NCBI GenBank assembly: GCA_025363455.1
Contig: JANYDW010000006.1
Span: forward strand, 1 to 54,316
Reading direction: 5' to 3'
From: Oleiharenicola sp.
GTDB taxonomy: Bacteria > Verrucomicrobiota > Verrucomicrobiia > Opitutales > Opitutaceae
Length of the DNA: 54,316 nucleotides
The notes beneath the pieces are model-generated. The model did not search any database, was not told where the DNA came from, and worked only from the letters and a program-made list of their open reading frames with translations. Every line of letters starts with the position of its first letter. Within the stretch, counting starts at the first letter, position 1. This document shows, piece after piece, positions 35,314-45,157 of the stretch. The position numbers were made by a program, and so were the translations under genes.

Positions 35314-36678
35314 ATGAATATTTGCTGCATTGGCGCCGGGTATGTTGGCGGGCCGACCATGGCCATGATCGCTCTAAAATGCCCCGACATAACCGTCACG
35401 GTGGTCGACATGAACGCCGCCCGCATCGCGGCCTGGAACAGTGGCAAGCTGCCGATCTTCGAACCGGGTCTCGATGACGTGGTTAATCAGGCCCGGGGCC
35501 GAAACCTGTTTTTCTCCACGGACGTGGCCGGACAGATCAAAAAAGCCGACATCATCTTCGTGGCGGTCAACACCCCGACCAAGACCTATGGCGTCGGGGC
35601 CGGTCGAGCGGCGGACCTGCGCTTTATCGAGTCCGTGGCCCGCACAATCGCGGAGCATGCCGACAATGGGAAGATCATCGTCGAGAAGTCCACCATCCCG
35701 GTAAAGACGGCCGACGCCATCAAAACCATCCTCGCCTCCAACTCCAAGGGCCTGCGGTTCTCCGTGCTGTCCAACCCCGAGTTCCTCGCCGAGGGCACGG
35801 CCGTGAAGGACCTGCTCAATCCCGATCGCGTATTGATCGGCGGCGAGCGCACGCCGGAAGGCGAAAAGGCCATGGAGACCCTGGTCGGCGTCTATGCCCG
35901 CTGGATCCCGCGCGACCGCATCATCACGACCAACCTGTGGTCCTCGGAACTCTCCAAGCTCGTCGCGAACGCCTTTCTCGCCCAGCGCATTTCTTCGATC
36001 AACTCGATCTCGGCCCTGTGTGAGGCGACCGGCGCCGATGTGGACGAGGTGGCCAACGCCATTGGCAAGGACAGTCGGATCGGCCCGAAATTCCTCAAAG
36101 CCTCGGTCGGCTTTGGCGGCTCTTGTTTCCAGAAAGACATTCTTAACCTCACCTACCTGTGTGAGAGCTTCGGGCTGCCGGAAGTTGCCGCATATTGGAC
36201 CAGCGTCGTGGGCATCAATGACTGGCAGAAGAGCCGCTTCGCCGCCCGCATCGTGAAGGAGCTGTTCAATACTGTGGCCGACAAGAAAATCGCGGTCCTC
36301 GGCTTCGCCTTTAAAAAGGACACCAACGACACCCGCGAATCCGCCGCGGTCAATGTCGTGCGTGATCTCCTCAGCGAGCACGCCCGGGTCAGCGTCTACG
36401 ATCCCAAGGTGCCGGCTGAAGAGATCAAGGCGGACACGCTGGGCAAAGGTGTGGACAACCCGCGCCTGACCGTCGCCAAAGACGCCTACGAGGCCTGCGC
36501 TGGAGCCCATGCCATCGCCATCGTGACCGAGTGGGACGAGTTCAAATCCCTCGATTACGGGAAGATCTACGCGGGCATGCCCAAGCCGGCGTTCCTCTTC
36601 GACGGCCGCAACATCGTCGACCTGGAGACGCTGCGGAAAATCGGCTTCAAGGCTTCCGGTATCGGCAAGCCGGCGTGA
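35314..36678 (+). CDS. ugd: UDP-glucose/UDP-sugar 6-dehydrogenase
   Basis: Oxidises UDP-glucose (or a close UDP/GDP-sugar) to the uronic acid with two NAD+, supplying precursors for exopolysaccharide and LPS. The 454-residue protein has the N-terminal NAD-binding motif [16 protein letters not shown], the family stretch [28 protein letters not shown] and the catalytic cysteine Cys271 in [12 protein letters not shown], then a C-terminal second Rossmann domain with [13 protein letters not shown]. The form with [15 protein letters not shown] is the one shared with eukaryotic-type enzymes (longer than the E. coli Ugd of 388 residues). An ATG at 35314 is used; an upstream extension has no conservation. 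Confidence 0.94.
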   Translation: MNICCIGAGYVGGPTMAMIALKCPDITVTVVDMNAARIAAWNSGKLPIFEPGLDDVVNQARGRNLFFSTDVAGQIKKADIIFVAVNTPTKTYGVGAGRAADLRFIESVARTIAEHADNGKIIVEKSTIPVKTADAIKTILASNSKGLRFSVLSNPEFLAEGTAVKDLLNPDRVLIGGERTPEGEKAMETLVGVYARWIPRDRIITTNLWSSELSKLVANAFLAQRISSINSISALCEATGADVDEVANAIGKDSRIGPKFLKASVGFGGSCFQKDILNLTYLCESFGLPEVAAYWTSVVGINDWQKSRFAARIVKELFNTVADKKIAVLGFAFKKDTNDTRESAAVNVVRDLLSEHARVSVYDPKVPAEEIKADTLGKGVDNPRLTVAKDAYEACAGAHAIAIVTEWDEFKSLDYGKIYAGMPKPAFLFDGRNIVDLETLRKIGFKASGIGKPA

Positions 36679-36690
36679 GGGTAAGAAAGG

Positions 36691-36755
36691 GTAGGGCGGG
36701 ACCGCTGGGCCCGGCGCGAATGTTCCTACGGCGGGCCCAGCGGTCCCGCTCTACC
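36691..36755. repeat. Palindromic element, family C
   Basis: Left arm GTAGGGCGGGACCGCTGGGC at 36691 and right arm GCCCAGCGGTCCCGC ending at about 36755 are complementary with a loop of about 20 nt. Relatives are at 42156-42220, 46904-46964 and 51074-51124. It lies between the convergent genes ugd and alr. Confidence 0.92.
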
Positions 36756-36762
36756 TCCTGAC

Positions 36763-37914
36763 TCACACTCCGCTGGCGTTGCGGTAGTGGCGCGGCACGC
36801 GCTTGGTGACAGAGCACAGCGTTTCCCATGGGATCGTGTCCGCCCAGTTACTGAATTCCGTCACGGATATTTCCTCGCCGCCCTGCCGGCCGACGAGCAC
36901 CGCGAGGTCGCCACAGGTCACCGTGCCGGTCACATCGGTGACGTCGACCATCGTCTGGTCCATCGTGATGCGGCCCAGCACCGGGCAGCGCCGGCTATTG
37001 ATCAGTACCTGGGCGCGCTTGCCGCTGGCCCGGGCAATGCCATCACCGTAGCCGGCCGTCAACACGGCCACGCGCGTGTCGCGCTGCAGCTTCACGGTCC
37101 GCCCGTAGCTGACGCTGGTGCCGGCGGGCAGTTGTTTCACGAGGCCGACGCGGGTGTGGAAGCTAAACACCGGTTCGGCGTGAACGCGGGCGAGCATGGA
37201 GTGCGGGTGGGGGAGGATGCCAAACTGCAGCAGGCCTACGCGCACGGCGTTGAACGCACTTTCCCCCGGCGTGGTCTCGAGGCCGGCGCTGTTGTCGGCA
37301 TGGATGAAAAGGCCGGTGGAATCGAAGCCGGGAAACCCCGCCAGGGCGGTGAGGAAGAGTCGGCGTTGTTCGGCGGTGAACGCCGGGTCCTCGTCTGCGC
37401 TTGAAAAGTGGGTGAACACGCCCGCGAGCCGCAGTCCGCCCGCCGCCTTGATGGCCGTATAAACCTCCCGGGCCTGCGGATGCCACACGCCGAGCCGGCC
37501 CATGCCGGTGTCGATCTTCAGATGCACGGCGACAGGGCTGCCGGCGGCGCGGCCGACGGCGTCGAAGCGGCGAACCTCGTCGAGGGAGGAAACAGTGGCA
37601 GCAAGATCAAACTCGGCGAGGTAGCGATCCTCATCCGGCAGCACCGGACTGAGCAGCAACACGGGCCAGTCCGCACTGAGCTCGCGGATGGTCATGGCCT
37701 CGGCGATGTTGGCGACAGCAAACAAGTCGGTCCCGGCCTGCATGAGACGGCCGGCGACTTGGGGCAGGCCGTGGCCATAGGCGTCGGCCTTCACCACGGC
37801 CACATATTTGATGCGGGTGGGCAGGGTGGCGCGGATGAGCTTCAGGTTGCGCTCCAAGGCGGCCAGGTCGATCTCGACCCAGCAACGGCGGGGCAGTTGG
37901 GCAGAGGCGGTCAT
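36763..37914 (-). CDS. alr: Alanine racemase Alr
   Basis: A PLP enzyme that makes D-alanine for peptidoglycan. The 383-residue protein has the PLP lysine, Lys42 in YVAVVKADAYGHG, in the N-terminal TIM barrel, HLKIDTGMGRLG and the C-terminal domain with the catalytic-tyrosine region AGYGDGIARASG. MDQTMVDVT near the end is also typical. The start ATG at 37914 overlaps the tsaB stop by four bases, so alr and tsaB form a coupled unit. Frame extensions upstream of this ATG run into tsaB and are not conserved. Confidence 0.95.
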   Translation of the reverse strand: MTASAQLPRRCWVEIDLAALERNLKLIRATLPTRIKYVAVVKADAYGHGLPQVAGRLMQAGTDLFAVANIAEAMTIRELSADWPVLLLSPVLPDEDRYLAEFDLAATVSSLDEVRRFDAVGRAAGSPVAVHLKIDTGMGRLGVWHPQAREVYTAIKAAGGLRLAGVFTHFSSADEDPAFTAEQRRLFLTALAGFPGFDSTGLFIHADNSAGLETTPGESAFNAVRVGLLQFGILPHPHSMLARVHAEPVFSFHTRVGLVKQLPAGTSVSYGRTVKLQRDTRVAVLTAGYGDGIARASGKRAQVLINSRRCPVLGRITMDQTMVDVTDVTGTVTCGDLAVLVGRQGGEEISVTEFSNWADTIPWETLCSVTKRVPRHYRNASGV

Positions 37915-38594
37915 CGTCGGGCGGCGGTCGCGGCGCTGTGGGCTTGCGCCGACCATTTCTTGTATTCGGGCGCCTCGTATTGGAATGCATCCGGCGCGGC
38001 GGTGGCGGTGAAATAGTCGCCATCCATGACCGCGGGGAAAATGGCCGCCAGGTCGTAACTGCACGTGGCGGCCGGGCGGGGCGGTTGCGCCCACGCGCGG
38101 AAGTTTTCAGGCGTGAATAGTTCGGCGGCCGGCAGGTCGGCCGCCGGCAGGCGCTGCAGCGGCGACAACGAGCCATCGGCCCGGATGGGCTGGCAATGCC
38201 AGGTGTCGCGTCGGGCGTCGGCGATGACGATCAAGTCTCGGCAGTCGTGCTGCGACCAGGCGAAACGGGCCGCGAGGGCGAGGCTTTGGTAGGCGTAGAC
38301 TGCGCGCGGCTTGAGGGTCAGCCAGGTGCGGAGGGCCATGGCGACGGTACGCGTGCCAAGCATCGAACCCGGGCCTTCGCAGAAGAGAAAGGCCCCGATT
38401 TCGCCGATGCCAAGCCCGGCCTGCCGGAGCAACGTCTCGGTCCCGGCAAAGACCCCCAGGCCGGCCTCGTCTGGCGTGGCATGCCAGAGGACGGATTTTC
38501 CCGACCGCAACAGCCCGACCTGCACCCGCTGCGAGGCCGCGTCCAGCACGAGGATACTGCCGTGGGCGGCAAGGAGTTGGGTGAGGCAGGCCAT
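37911..38594 (-). CDS. tsaB: tRNA threonylcarbamoyladenosine modification protein TsaB
   Basis: TsaB is the non-catalytic partner that stabilises the TsaD-TsaE complex for t6A37 formation on ANN-decoding tRNAs. The protein of about 227 residues has the ASKHA-fold N-terminus ILVLDAASQRVQVGL and the family stretch FLFCEGPGSMLGTRTVAMAL (GPGSFTGLR in most TsaB). The rest is variable, as usual. The ATG at 38594 is chosen; a TTG at 38633 would add 13 residues. alr overlaps its stop. The neighbouring t6A genes (tsaC, tsaD, tsaE) are not in the window. Confidence 0.8.
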   Translation of the reverse strand: MACLTQLLAAHGSILVLDAASQRVQVGLLRSGKSVLWHATPDEAGLGVFAGTETLLRQAGLGIGEIGAFLFCEGPGSMLGTRTVAMALRTWLTLKPRAVYAYQSLALAARFAWSQHDCRDLIVIADARRDTWHCQPIRADGSLSPLQRLPAADLPAAELFTPENFRAWAQPPRPAATCSYDLAAIFPAVMDGDYFTATAAPDAFQYEAPEYKKWSAQAHSAATAARR

Positions 38595-38736
38595 GGCGGC
38601 GAGCAGCTTGGGCGGGGCCACGGAAAAATCCAAGGTGGATTGCGCCTGATTTGTGTCGAAAGAGACCTTGACCGGCTCAGGCGGGGCTAGTTACTTCGAC
38701 CTCTTTTCTCTGAGGAAACCCGTCTGAATTTACACC

Positions 38737-40059
38737 GTGAACGTCCAAATTACCGATATCAACGAGACCCGCAAAACGCTGACCGTTACCCTCGACAAGG
38801 GTGAGGTCGAAGGCGAATACACCGTCCTTCTGGGCGAGTTCACCAAGCAGGTCAGTCTGCCCGGTTTCCGTCCCGGCAAGGCCCCGGCCGCCATGGTGGC
38901 GAAACGCTTTGGCAAGGAGCTCAAGGACGAGTTCAAGAGCAAGGTTATCGGCAAGGCCTACCGCGACGGCCTTGAGCAGTCCAAACTCGAGGTACTTTCG
39001 TTGGTGGAGGTCGAGGAGGGTTCGATCGAGCCCGGCCTCTCCGCCGCCATCAAGCTTACCGTCGATGTCAGCCCCACCATCAAGCTGCCTGAATACACCG
39101 GCCTGGAGCTGGAAATCCAGCCCACCGAGCCCACCGCCGCCGAGATCGACCAGGTGATCGATGGCCTGCGGTCCGAGCGGGCCGACTTCAAGGTCGCCGA
39201 GCGCGCCTCGGCCAAGGGTGACTACGTCCGTTTTGGCTACACCGGCACGCTTGACGGCAAGCCCCTCACCGAGATCGTCGCCGACAAGGCCATCTACGCC
39301 GCCGCCCCCCAAACTTGGGAAGAAGTGGAGGGCGCCAACGAGGGCTTGCTGCCCGGTGTGTCCAAGCAGATCGCCGGGCTAAAGACCGGGGACAAGAAGT
39401 CCATTGAGGTTACTTTTCCCGCTGATTTTGCCGCCGTGACGGCCCTGGCCGGCAAGACCGTGGCGTACGCCGTCGACGTGCAGGAAGTCCGCGAGCGCGT
39501 GCTGCCGGCGCTGGACGAGGCATTTTTCAAGTCGCACCAGGTGGACGATCTCGCCGGCCTCCAGGCGCAGGTCCGCGCCCAGCTCACCGCCCGCAAGGAA
39601 TACGCCAACCGCACCGCACAGCGCCGTCAGATCACCGACAAGCTCGCGGCTCAGGCCAACTTTCCTGTACCGGAAAGCCTCATATCCTCCGAGCGCGACG
39701 GCATCCTCCGCCAGTTCATCGAGGAGAACCTGCGCAACGGCATCCCGCAGGAGAAGCTCGAGGAGAACAAGAAGGAGCTTCACGACGGCGCAACCAAGGC
39801 AGCGGTCAGCCGCGTGAAGGTCCAGCTCCTGCTCGCGAAGATCGCCGAGGCGGAGAAACTCAAGGTGGACGAGAAGGATTTCAATAACTGGCTCATGCGG
39901 GAAGCCATGCGCAGCGGACAGAAGCCCGACAAGCTCGCCAAGGACCTCAGCAAGGATCGCGATCAAGTTCGCGCCATCCAGCAGCAGCTCCTTTTCGACA
40001 AGACCCTTGATTTTCTCGTCTCCAAGGCTACCGTAAAGACGGCAACCACCAACGCATGA
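38737..40059 (+). CDS. tig: Trigger factor chaperone
   Basis: A ribosome-bound chaperone and peptidyl-prolyl isomerase that meets nascent chains at the exit tunnel. The 440-residue protein has the three family domains: an N-terminal ribosome-binding domain with the signature GFRPGKAP (43-50), a FKBP-type isomerase domain at about 150-240 ([15 protein letters not shown]), and the C-terminal helical chaperone arms. The start is a GTG at 38737. It is the first gene of the conserved tig-clpP-clpX order and overlaps clpP by four bases (ATGA). Confidence 0.95.
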   Translation: MNVQITDINETRKTLTVTLDKGEVEGEYTVLLGEFTKQVSLPGFRPGKAPAAMVAKRFGKELKDEFKSKVIGKAYRDGLEQSKLEVLSLVEVEEGSIEPGLSAAIKLTVDVSPTIKLPEYTGLELEIQPTEPTAAEIDQVIDGLRSERADFKVAERASAKGDYVRFGYTGTLDGKPLTEIVADKAIYAAAPQTWEEVEGANEGLLPGVSKQIAGLKTGDKKSIEVTFPADFAAVTALAGKTVAYAVDVQEVRERVLPALDEAFFKSHQVDDLAGLQAQVRAQLTARKEYANRTAQRRQITDKLAAQANFPVPESLISSERDGILRQFIEENLRNGIPQEKLEENKKELHDGATKAAVSRVKVQLLLAKIAEAEKLKVDEKDFNNWLMREAMRSGQKPDKLAKDLSKDRDQVRAIQQQLLFDKTLDFLVSKATVKTATTNA

Positions 40060-40673
40060 GCTACTACGTTCCCATCGTTCTCGAAAATACCGGCCGCGGA
40101 GAGCGGTCCATGGATATTTACAGCCGCCTGTTGAAGGATCGCATCATCTTCATTGGCACGCCGATCGACGACGGGGTCGCCAACGTGGTCATTGCCCAGC
40201 TCCTCTTCCTCCAGATGGAGGACCCGAAAAAGGACATCCACCTGTACATTAATTCCCCCGGCGGCGTGGTGACGGGCGGCATGGCCATCTACGACACGAT
40301 GAATTTCCTGCAGTGTGACGTCGTCACCTACTGCATCGGCATGGCCGCCAGTATGAGCACGGTGCTTTTGGCCGGCGGGACCAAGGGCAAGCGCCACGCG
40401 CTGCCGAACAGCCGCGTAATGATCCACCAGCCCTCCGGCGGCGCCGGTGGGCAGGCGGCGGACATCGCCATCCAAGCCAAGGAAATCATCCGTTGGCGCA
40501 AGACTCTGAACGAGACGATCGCCAAGCACACGGGCAAGAGCGCCCTGCAGGTGGAAACGGATTCCGACCGCGATTACTACATGAGCGCTGAGGAGGCCAA
40601 GGCCTACGGCATAGTGGACCACGTGGTCTCTTCCACGCGGGATCTTCAGAAAATCACTCAAAGCGCCGCCTGA
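40056..40673 (+). CDS. clpP: ATP-dependent Clp protease proteolytic subunit ClpP
   Basis: Serine protease that forms a 14-mer chamber and degrades proteins delivered by ClpX or ClpA/C. The 205-residue protein has the full catalytic triad: Ser99 in [13 protein letters not shown], His124 in MIHQPSGG and Asp173 in [12 protein letters not shown] (numbering from the chosen Met), with the oxyanion region [16 protein letters not shown]. It overlaps the tig stop by four bases and is followed by clpX, which supplies the matching unfoldase. Confidence 0.97.
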   Translation: MSYYVPIVLENTGRGERSMDIYSRLLKDRIIFIGTPIDDGVANVVIAQLLFLQMEDPKKDIHLYINSPGGVVTGGMAIYDTMNFLQCDVVTYCIGMAASMSTVLLAGGTKGKRHALPNSRVMIHQPSGGAGGQAADIAIQAKEIIRWRKTLNETIAKHTGKSALQVETDSDRDYYMSAEEAKAYGIVDHVVSSTRDLQKITQSAA

Positions 40674-40748
40674 GAGTGCTTTGGCCCGTCGCATCCCGGG
40701 CCGGAAAATCCCTCGACTAAACCCGACTTGGGCCGATTATAACCAGCC

Positions 40749-42056
<1,308 letters not shown>

Positions 42057-42058
42057 GC

Positions 42059-42288
42059 TGGAGGGCCCACGTCCCCGTGGGCCGGTTCAAGTTGTAGGGC
42101 GGGATCGCGGATCCCGCCTTTTTGTTTTTCTGCAGCGGCGGTCTGTGACCGCCGGGTAGGGCGCGACCGCTGGGCGCGCCGAAACGATCATCCCGGCGGG
42201 CCCAGCGGTCCCGCCCAACCTGTAGAAACGGTTCGCTGCGCGTTAGGGACAACGCGCCCCTGGCTCGCCGTAGCCTTGGCGCAGGCGG
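42059..42288. repeat. Gap built from several palindromic elements (families A, B, C and others)
   Basis: This gap contains in order: a half family B element (42059-42084), a family C-like terminator hairpin (42098-42129), a half family A (42131-42154), a full family C (42156-42220), and a sequence with GCGCGTTAGGGACAACGCGC and GCCGTAGCCTTGGCGCAGGCGG to 42288. The last part resembles a widespread intergenic motif. Its edge carries the TAG stop of the M42 peptidase gene (cta at 42289-42291). I see no gene here. Confidence 0.85.
42098..42129 (+). terminator. Intrinsic terminator after clpX
   Basis: Perfect 9-bp stem GGCGGGATC / GATCCCGCC with a GCG loop (42098-42118), followed by a U-tract TTTTTGTTTTT on the plus strand. 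The stem reuses the family C palindromic core. It should end the tig-clpP-clpX transcript. Confidence 0.85.
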
Positions 42289-43356
42289 CTACCAGTTGAA
42301 GCTCTCGTCCTTGCCCACCGACTTCGCGAACGCGGCGAACAGCTTCACGCAGTTCTCCACATCCTGCAGGTCCACGACCTCGCTGGGCGTGTGCATGTAG
42401 CGGAGCGGGATCGAAACGAGGCCGCAGGCGACGCCGCCGCGGGCCATCTGGATGGCGCGAGCGTCGGTGCCAGTGGGACGGGGGTCAGCCTCGACCTGAT
42501 ACGGAATTTTGCCCTTCTTGGCGCAGGCGAGGAGGCGATCGAAAACCTTGGGGTTGATGTTCGGGCCGCGGCAGATGATCGGGCCGCCGCCGAGCTTGGT
42601 CTCGCCGAACCTGCGCTGGTCGCAGTCGGGGTGGTCGGTCGCGTGGCCGACATCGACGATCAGGGCGACGTGCGGGTCGACGGCGAAGGCCGAGGTCTGG
42701 GCGCCACGGGTGCCGATTTCCTCTTGGGTGGTGGCGACGGAGACGACCTTGGCGGCCAGCTTTGCTTTCTCTTTGGCGAGGCGGATAAGGGTCTCACCGA
42801 CGATGTACGCGCCGACCTTGTTGTCGAAGGCTCGAGCGGTGCCGATGCTGCCGGTGATAAGTTCGAATTCGTGGTCGTAAGTCGCCACGTCGCCGATCGC
42901 GATGCGCTTGAGGGCCTCGGCCTTGGTCTTGGCGCCGATATCGATCCAGATTTCGTGCTTCTTCGGCACTTTTTTGCGGTCCTCGTCGTCCATCAGGTGG
43001 ACGGCGCGTTTGCCGGTGACACCCTTCACCGGACCGGCCGCGGTTTGGATGATGACGCGGCGGCCGGAAATAATGCTCAGATCGTGCCCGCCGACGGTAT
43101 CAAAGTAGAGAAAGCCGTCCTTGCTGACGAAGATGATCATGAGGCCGAGTTCGTCCATGTGGCCGGCCATCATGAGGGTGGGACCGCCCTTGAGGTTGAG
43201 TGAGGCGAGCCGGTTGCCGAGGGCGTCGTTGGCATAGGCATCGGCGTGCGGTTTCACGTGAGCATCATAGACGGCCTGAGCCTGGGCCTCGGCGCCGGAG
43301 GGCGACTTGGCCTTGAGCAACTCAGTCAGGAAAACGGGGGCTTGGTAGTCGGACAT
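42289..43356 (-). CDS. M42-family metallopeptidase (aminopeptidase/endoglucanase-like)
   Basis: A 355-residue protein of the M42 group (PepA/FrvX/TET-type dinuclear aminopeptidases). The metal-ligand region is AGHMDELGLMI for the first His and Asp, TARAFDNKVGAY for the bridging Asp, TTQEEIGTRGAQ for the catalytic and metal-binding glutamates, VDVGHATDHP for another ligand and RYMHTPSEVVDL for the C-terminal His. A cytosolic oligomer is expected. Substrate is not predictable: such proteins remove N-terminal residues from small peptides. I used the ATG at 43356 (a TTG 12 bases upstream is possible). Its TAG stop lies at the edge of a palindromic stretch. Confidence 0.9.
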   Translation of the reverse strand: MSDYQAPVFLTELLKAKSPSGAEAQAQAVYDAHVKPHADAYANDALGNRLASLNLKGGPTLMMAGHMDELGLMIIFVSKDGFLYFDTVGGHDLSIISGRRVIIQTAAGPVKGVTGKRAVHLMDDEDRKKVPKKHEIWIDIGAKTKAEALKRIAIGDVATYDHEFELITGSIGTARAFDNKVGAYIVGETLIRLAKEKAKLAAKVVSVATTQEEIGTRGAQTSAFAVDPHVALIVDVGHATDHPDCDQRRFGETKLGGGPIICRGPNINPKVFDRLLACAKKGKIPYQVEADPRPTGTDARAIQMARGGVACGLVSIPLRYMHTPSEVVDLQDVENCVKLFAAFAKSVGKDESFNW

Positions 43357-43420
43357 GGCGTCACTCAACCCCAGCGCCGACCGGCCCGCAAAGGCAAAAT
43401 CACGGGATCCCGGAAGGTAT

Positions 43421-43533
43421 GGCCACGAAAAGGCACAAAGTGTCTGACAGCGAGTGAAGCTCCCAAGGCCGCTATAGTGGCGCGCTAATCATCCTGCAGC
43501 AGGACGGACAATTTTTGTGCCTCTTTGTGGCTA
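43421..43533. repeat. Palindromic element, family G
   Basis: Arms GGCCACGAAAAGGCACAAA (43421-43439) and a complementary stretch at 43512-43533 (TTTTTGTGCCTCTTTGTGGC at its start) with about 70 nt between, similar in architecture to 8519-8630. It lies in the gap between the M42 gene and the ACT gene. Confidence 0.8.
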
Positions 43534-43567
43534 AAATGCCTTGGGTTTGGGAGGCGGGCCCCCGCCA

Positions 43568-43948
43568 TCAATCGATTCTCACCGTGTGGCCTGCGGCTTC
43601 CAAGACCTTCACGGCTTCGGCGACCCTGGCGTCCTTCACCAACACATAGTCGGTGTTGAAGGTGGCGATCGAGAAGATGCTGATGCCCGCCTGGGCGAGC
43701 GGAGCAGCTACGGAGGCCAGCACGCCAGTGAGCCCGAAATCCAACGGACCCTCCACCTTGAACATCCGCCAGCCGGACTCCTGTTTCAGGCCCGCGGGCA
43801 CGACATTCTCGGCGCAGACGATGGATAGCTCCTCGCTCGTCCGAGTGATGGACGAAAACCCTGCTGTGCCAGTTGCCCAGTCGGGAATCGTGGTGTCGGC
43901 CGCCAGTTGGCAGACGGCGAGGCGTTCGCGGCTCAGGCTTAGATTCAT
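43568..43948 (-). CDS. ACT-domain protein
   Basis: A 126-residue protein that reads as two ACT-like halves: MNLSLSRERLAVCQLAADT at the start, TSEELSIVCAENVVP in the middle and the typical ACT stretch KVEGPLDFGLTGVLASVAAP with GISIFSIATFNTDYVLV near the end. ACT domains bind amino acids and regulate enzymes; the short two-domain form is found alone in many bacteria and is related to amino-acid sensors. The ligand is unknown. The ATG at 43948 is chosen as the start of the conserved part; upstream codons run into a palindromic element. Confidence 0.85.
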   Translation of the reverse strand: MNLSLSRERLAVCQLAADTTIPDWATGTAGFSSITRTSEELSIVCAENVVPAGLKQESGWRMFKVEGPLDFGLTGVLASVAAPLAQAGISIFSIATFNTDYVLVKDARVAEAVKVLEAAGHTVRID

Positions 43949-43982
43949 TGGTTGTAGATTTGATGCTCCGGTTTGCTCGGCG

Positions 43983-44061
43983 TGTAGGAGCCTGCTTGCA
44001 GGCGATACAACACTTGCTTCGTTGGCGGGCATTTCGAATCGCCTGCAAGCAGGCTCCTACA
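43983..44061. repeat. Palindromic element, family D
   Basis: Perfect 24-bp arms at 43983-44006 and 44038-44061 (GAGCCTGCTTGCAGGC core) with a 31-nt loop. Its arms are identical in sequence to those of the tilS-adjacent copy at 32007-32064. Confidence 0.95.
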
Positions 44062-44104
44062 GCTATGGCAGAAAGGGACGGGCATGGTGCGTTGGGCGTG
44101 TACC

Positions 44105-44941
44105 TTAGCGCTTTTCCGCCAGCCACACGGCGGTGATGAGCAGCCCGAGGCTGAGGGCGAGGCGGGGCAGGTCGGCTGTTTCGCCGAAGAAAAGCAACGA
44201 GCAGGCGACGGCCAGCGGGATCTTGGCATTGTTCATCACGGCCAGCGTCCCACTGCCGACGCGGGTGGCACCGATATTCCAAAGAAAGAAACCAGCGCCG
44301 GACGCAATCACTCCAAGATAAAGCAGCACGACCGAGTGCGTACCGGAAAGAGTAACGGTGATGGGCTGTTTCAGGAGCATCCCGCATAGGGCGGTGACAA
44401 ATGCCCCGAGATAGAGCAGGGCAAAGATATCCCGGTCGTTGAGGTCGGATCGTTTCGCGCGGAATCGCTTGTACCCGACCTGGCCCAGGGCAAAAGCCAG
44501 ATTGGACAGCTGGATCATCACCAGCCCGCGCAGGGCCGGCTGAAGTTCCTGTCCTTGGAAGACGATCACCGCGGTGCCGCCGATAGCCAGCACGGCGGCC
44601 GCGAGGGCGCGGGGACGGAACTGGCGGTCCAGGGCGTCGGCGAAGAGCGTGACGAAAATCGGGGTCGTCAGCGTGAAGAGGGCGACCTCATGGGCCTTCA
44701 GGTCCCGGAAGCTCTCGTTGTAGGCGAGATACATCAGTCCGAATTGCACGCCGCCCAATCCGGCCAGAGCGCCCGCGGTGCGCAGGGTCAGGCCCTTCCA
44801 CCGCAGGAAGGGCAAGAACACCAGCAGGGCGAGGAGCAGCCGGGCGGTCGCGACGAAGGTGCCGTCGATCCCCGTCGTCAGGCCTTTGGTGAGCCCGAAG
44901 GAAAAGGCCCAGAGGAGAGAGACGGCGATGAGGTAGGGCAT
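44105..44941 (-). CDS. EamA/DMT-family transporter
   Basis: A 278-residue inner-membrane protein with about ten hydrophobic segments in two EamA repeats, the plan of drug/metabolite exporters. The first half runs from YLIAVSLLWAFSFGLTKG, the second half contains LVMIQLSNLAFALGQVGYK and ends in AVWLAEKR. Substrates in this family include amino acids, nucleotide sugars and drugs and cannot be predicted. An ATG at 44941 is used; an extension upstream would add 20 residues with a non-conserved segment. Between it and the ACT gene lies a palindromic element. Confidence 0.88.
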   Translation of the reverse strand: MPYLIAVSLLWAFSFGLTKGLTTGIDGTFVATARLLLALLVFLPFLRWKGLTLRTAGALAGLGGVQFGLMYLAYNESFRDLKAHEVALFTLTTPIFVTLFADALDRQFRPRALAAAVLAIGGTAVIVFQGQELQPALRGLVMIQLSNLAFALGQVGYKRFRAKRSDLNDRDIFALLYLGAFVTALCGMLLKQPITVTLSGTHSVVLLYLGVIASGAGFFLWNIGATRVGSGTLAVMNNAKIPLAVACSLLFFGETADLPRLALSLGLLITAVWLAEKR

Positions 44942-45030
44942 GGGAGCGCCAGAGGACAGAAGCCGGAGGACTGAGGTCAGGCAAGGCAGGAGGTCCTCCA
45001 TGACACCCTGGCCCCGTTTTTGTCCACGGG

Positions 45031-45107
45031 GTAGGAGCCTGCTTGCAGGCGATTAGAAGCATGCATCAATCGCTGATTCACCGAATCGCCTGTAAGCAGG
45101 CTCCTGC
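45031..45107. repeat. Palindromic element, family D (diverged)
   Basis: Arms at 45031-45053 and 45085-45107 correspond to the family D sequence with two mismatches (CTGTAAGCAGG in the right arm) and a 31-nt loop. It lies next to another element at 45113-45157. Confidence 0.92.
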
Positions 45108-45112
45108 CTTTC

Positions 45113-45157
45113 CATCCGCGTCTATCCGCATAATCCGCGGTAAAAACTCCGTGGCTA
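45113..45157. repeat. Short repeat-like stretch (CCGCGTCTATCCGC type)
   Basis: The stretch TCCGCGTCTATCCGCATAAT then CCGCGGTAAAAACTCC and GTGGCTAA resembles widespread intergenic repeats of bacterial genomes. On the minus strand it begins TAGCCACGGAG, and its TAG is the stop codon of the ABC permease gene at 45155-45157. Confidence 0.5.

Noticed and set aside
38668..38696. Promoter TTGACC-17 nt-TTACTT upstream of tig
   Set aside because: The -35 hexamer is good but the -10 matches the consensus poorly, so I did not list it as a feature.
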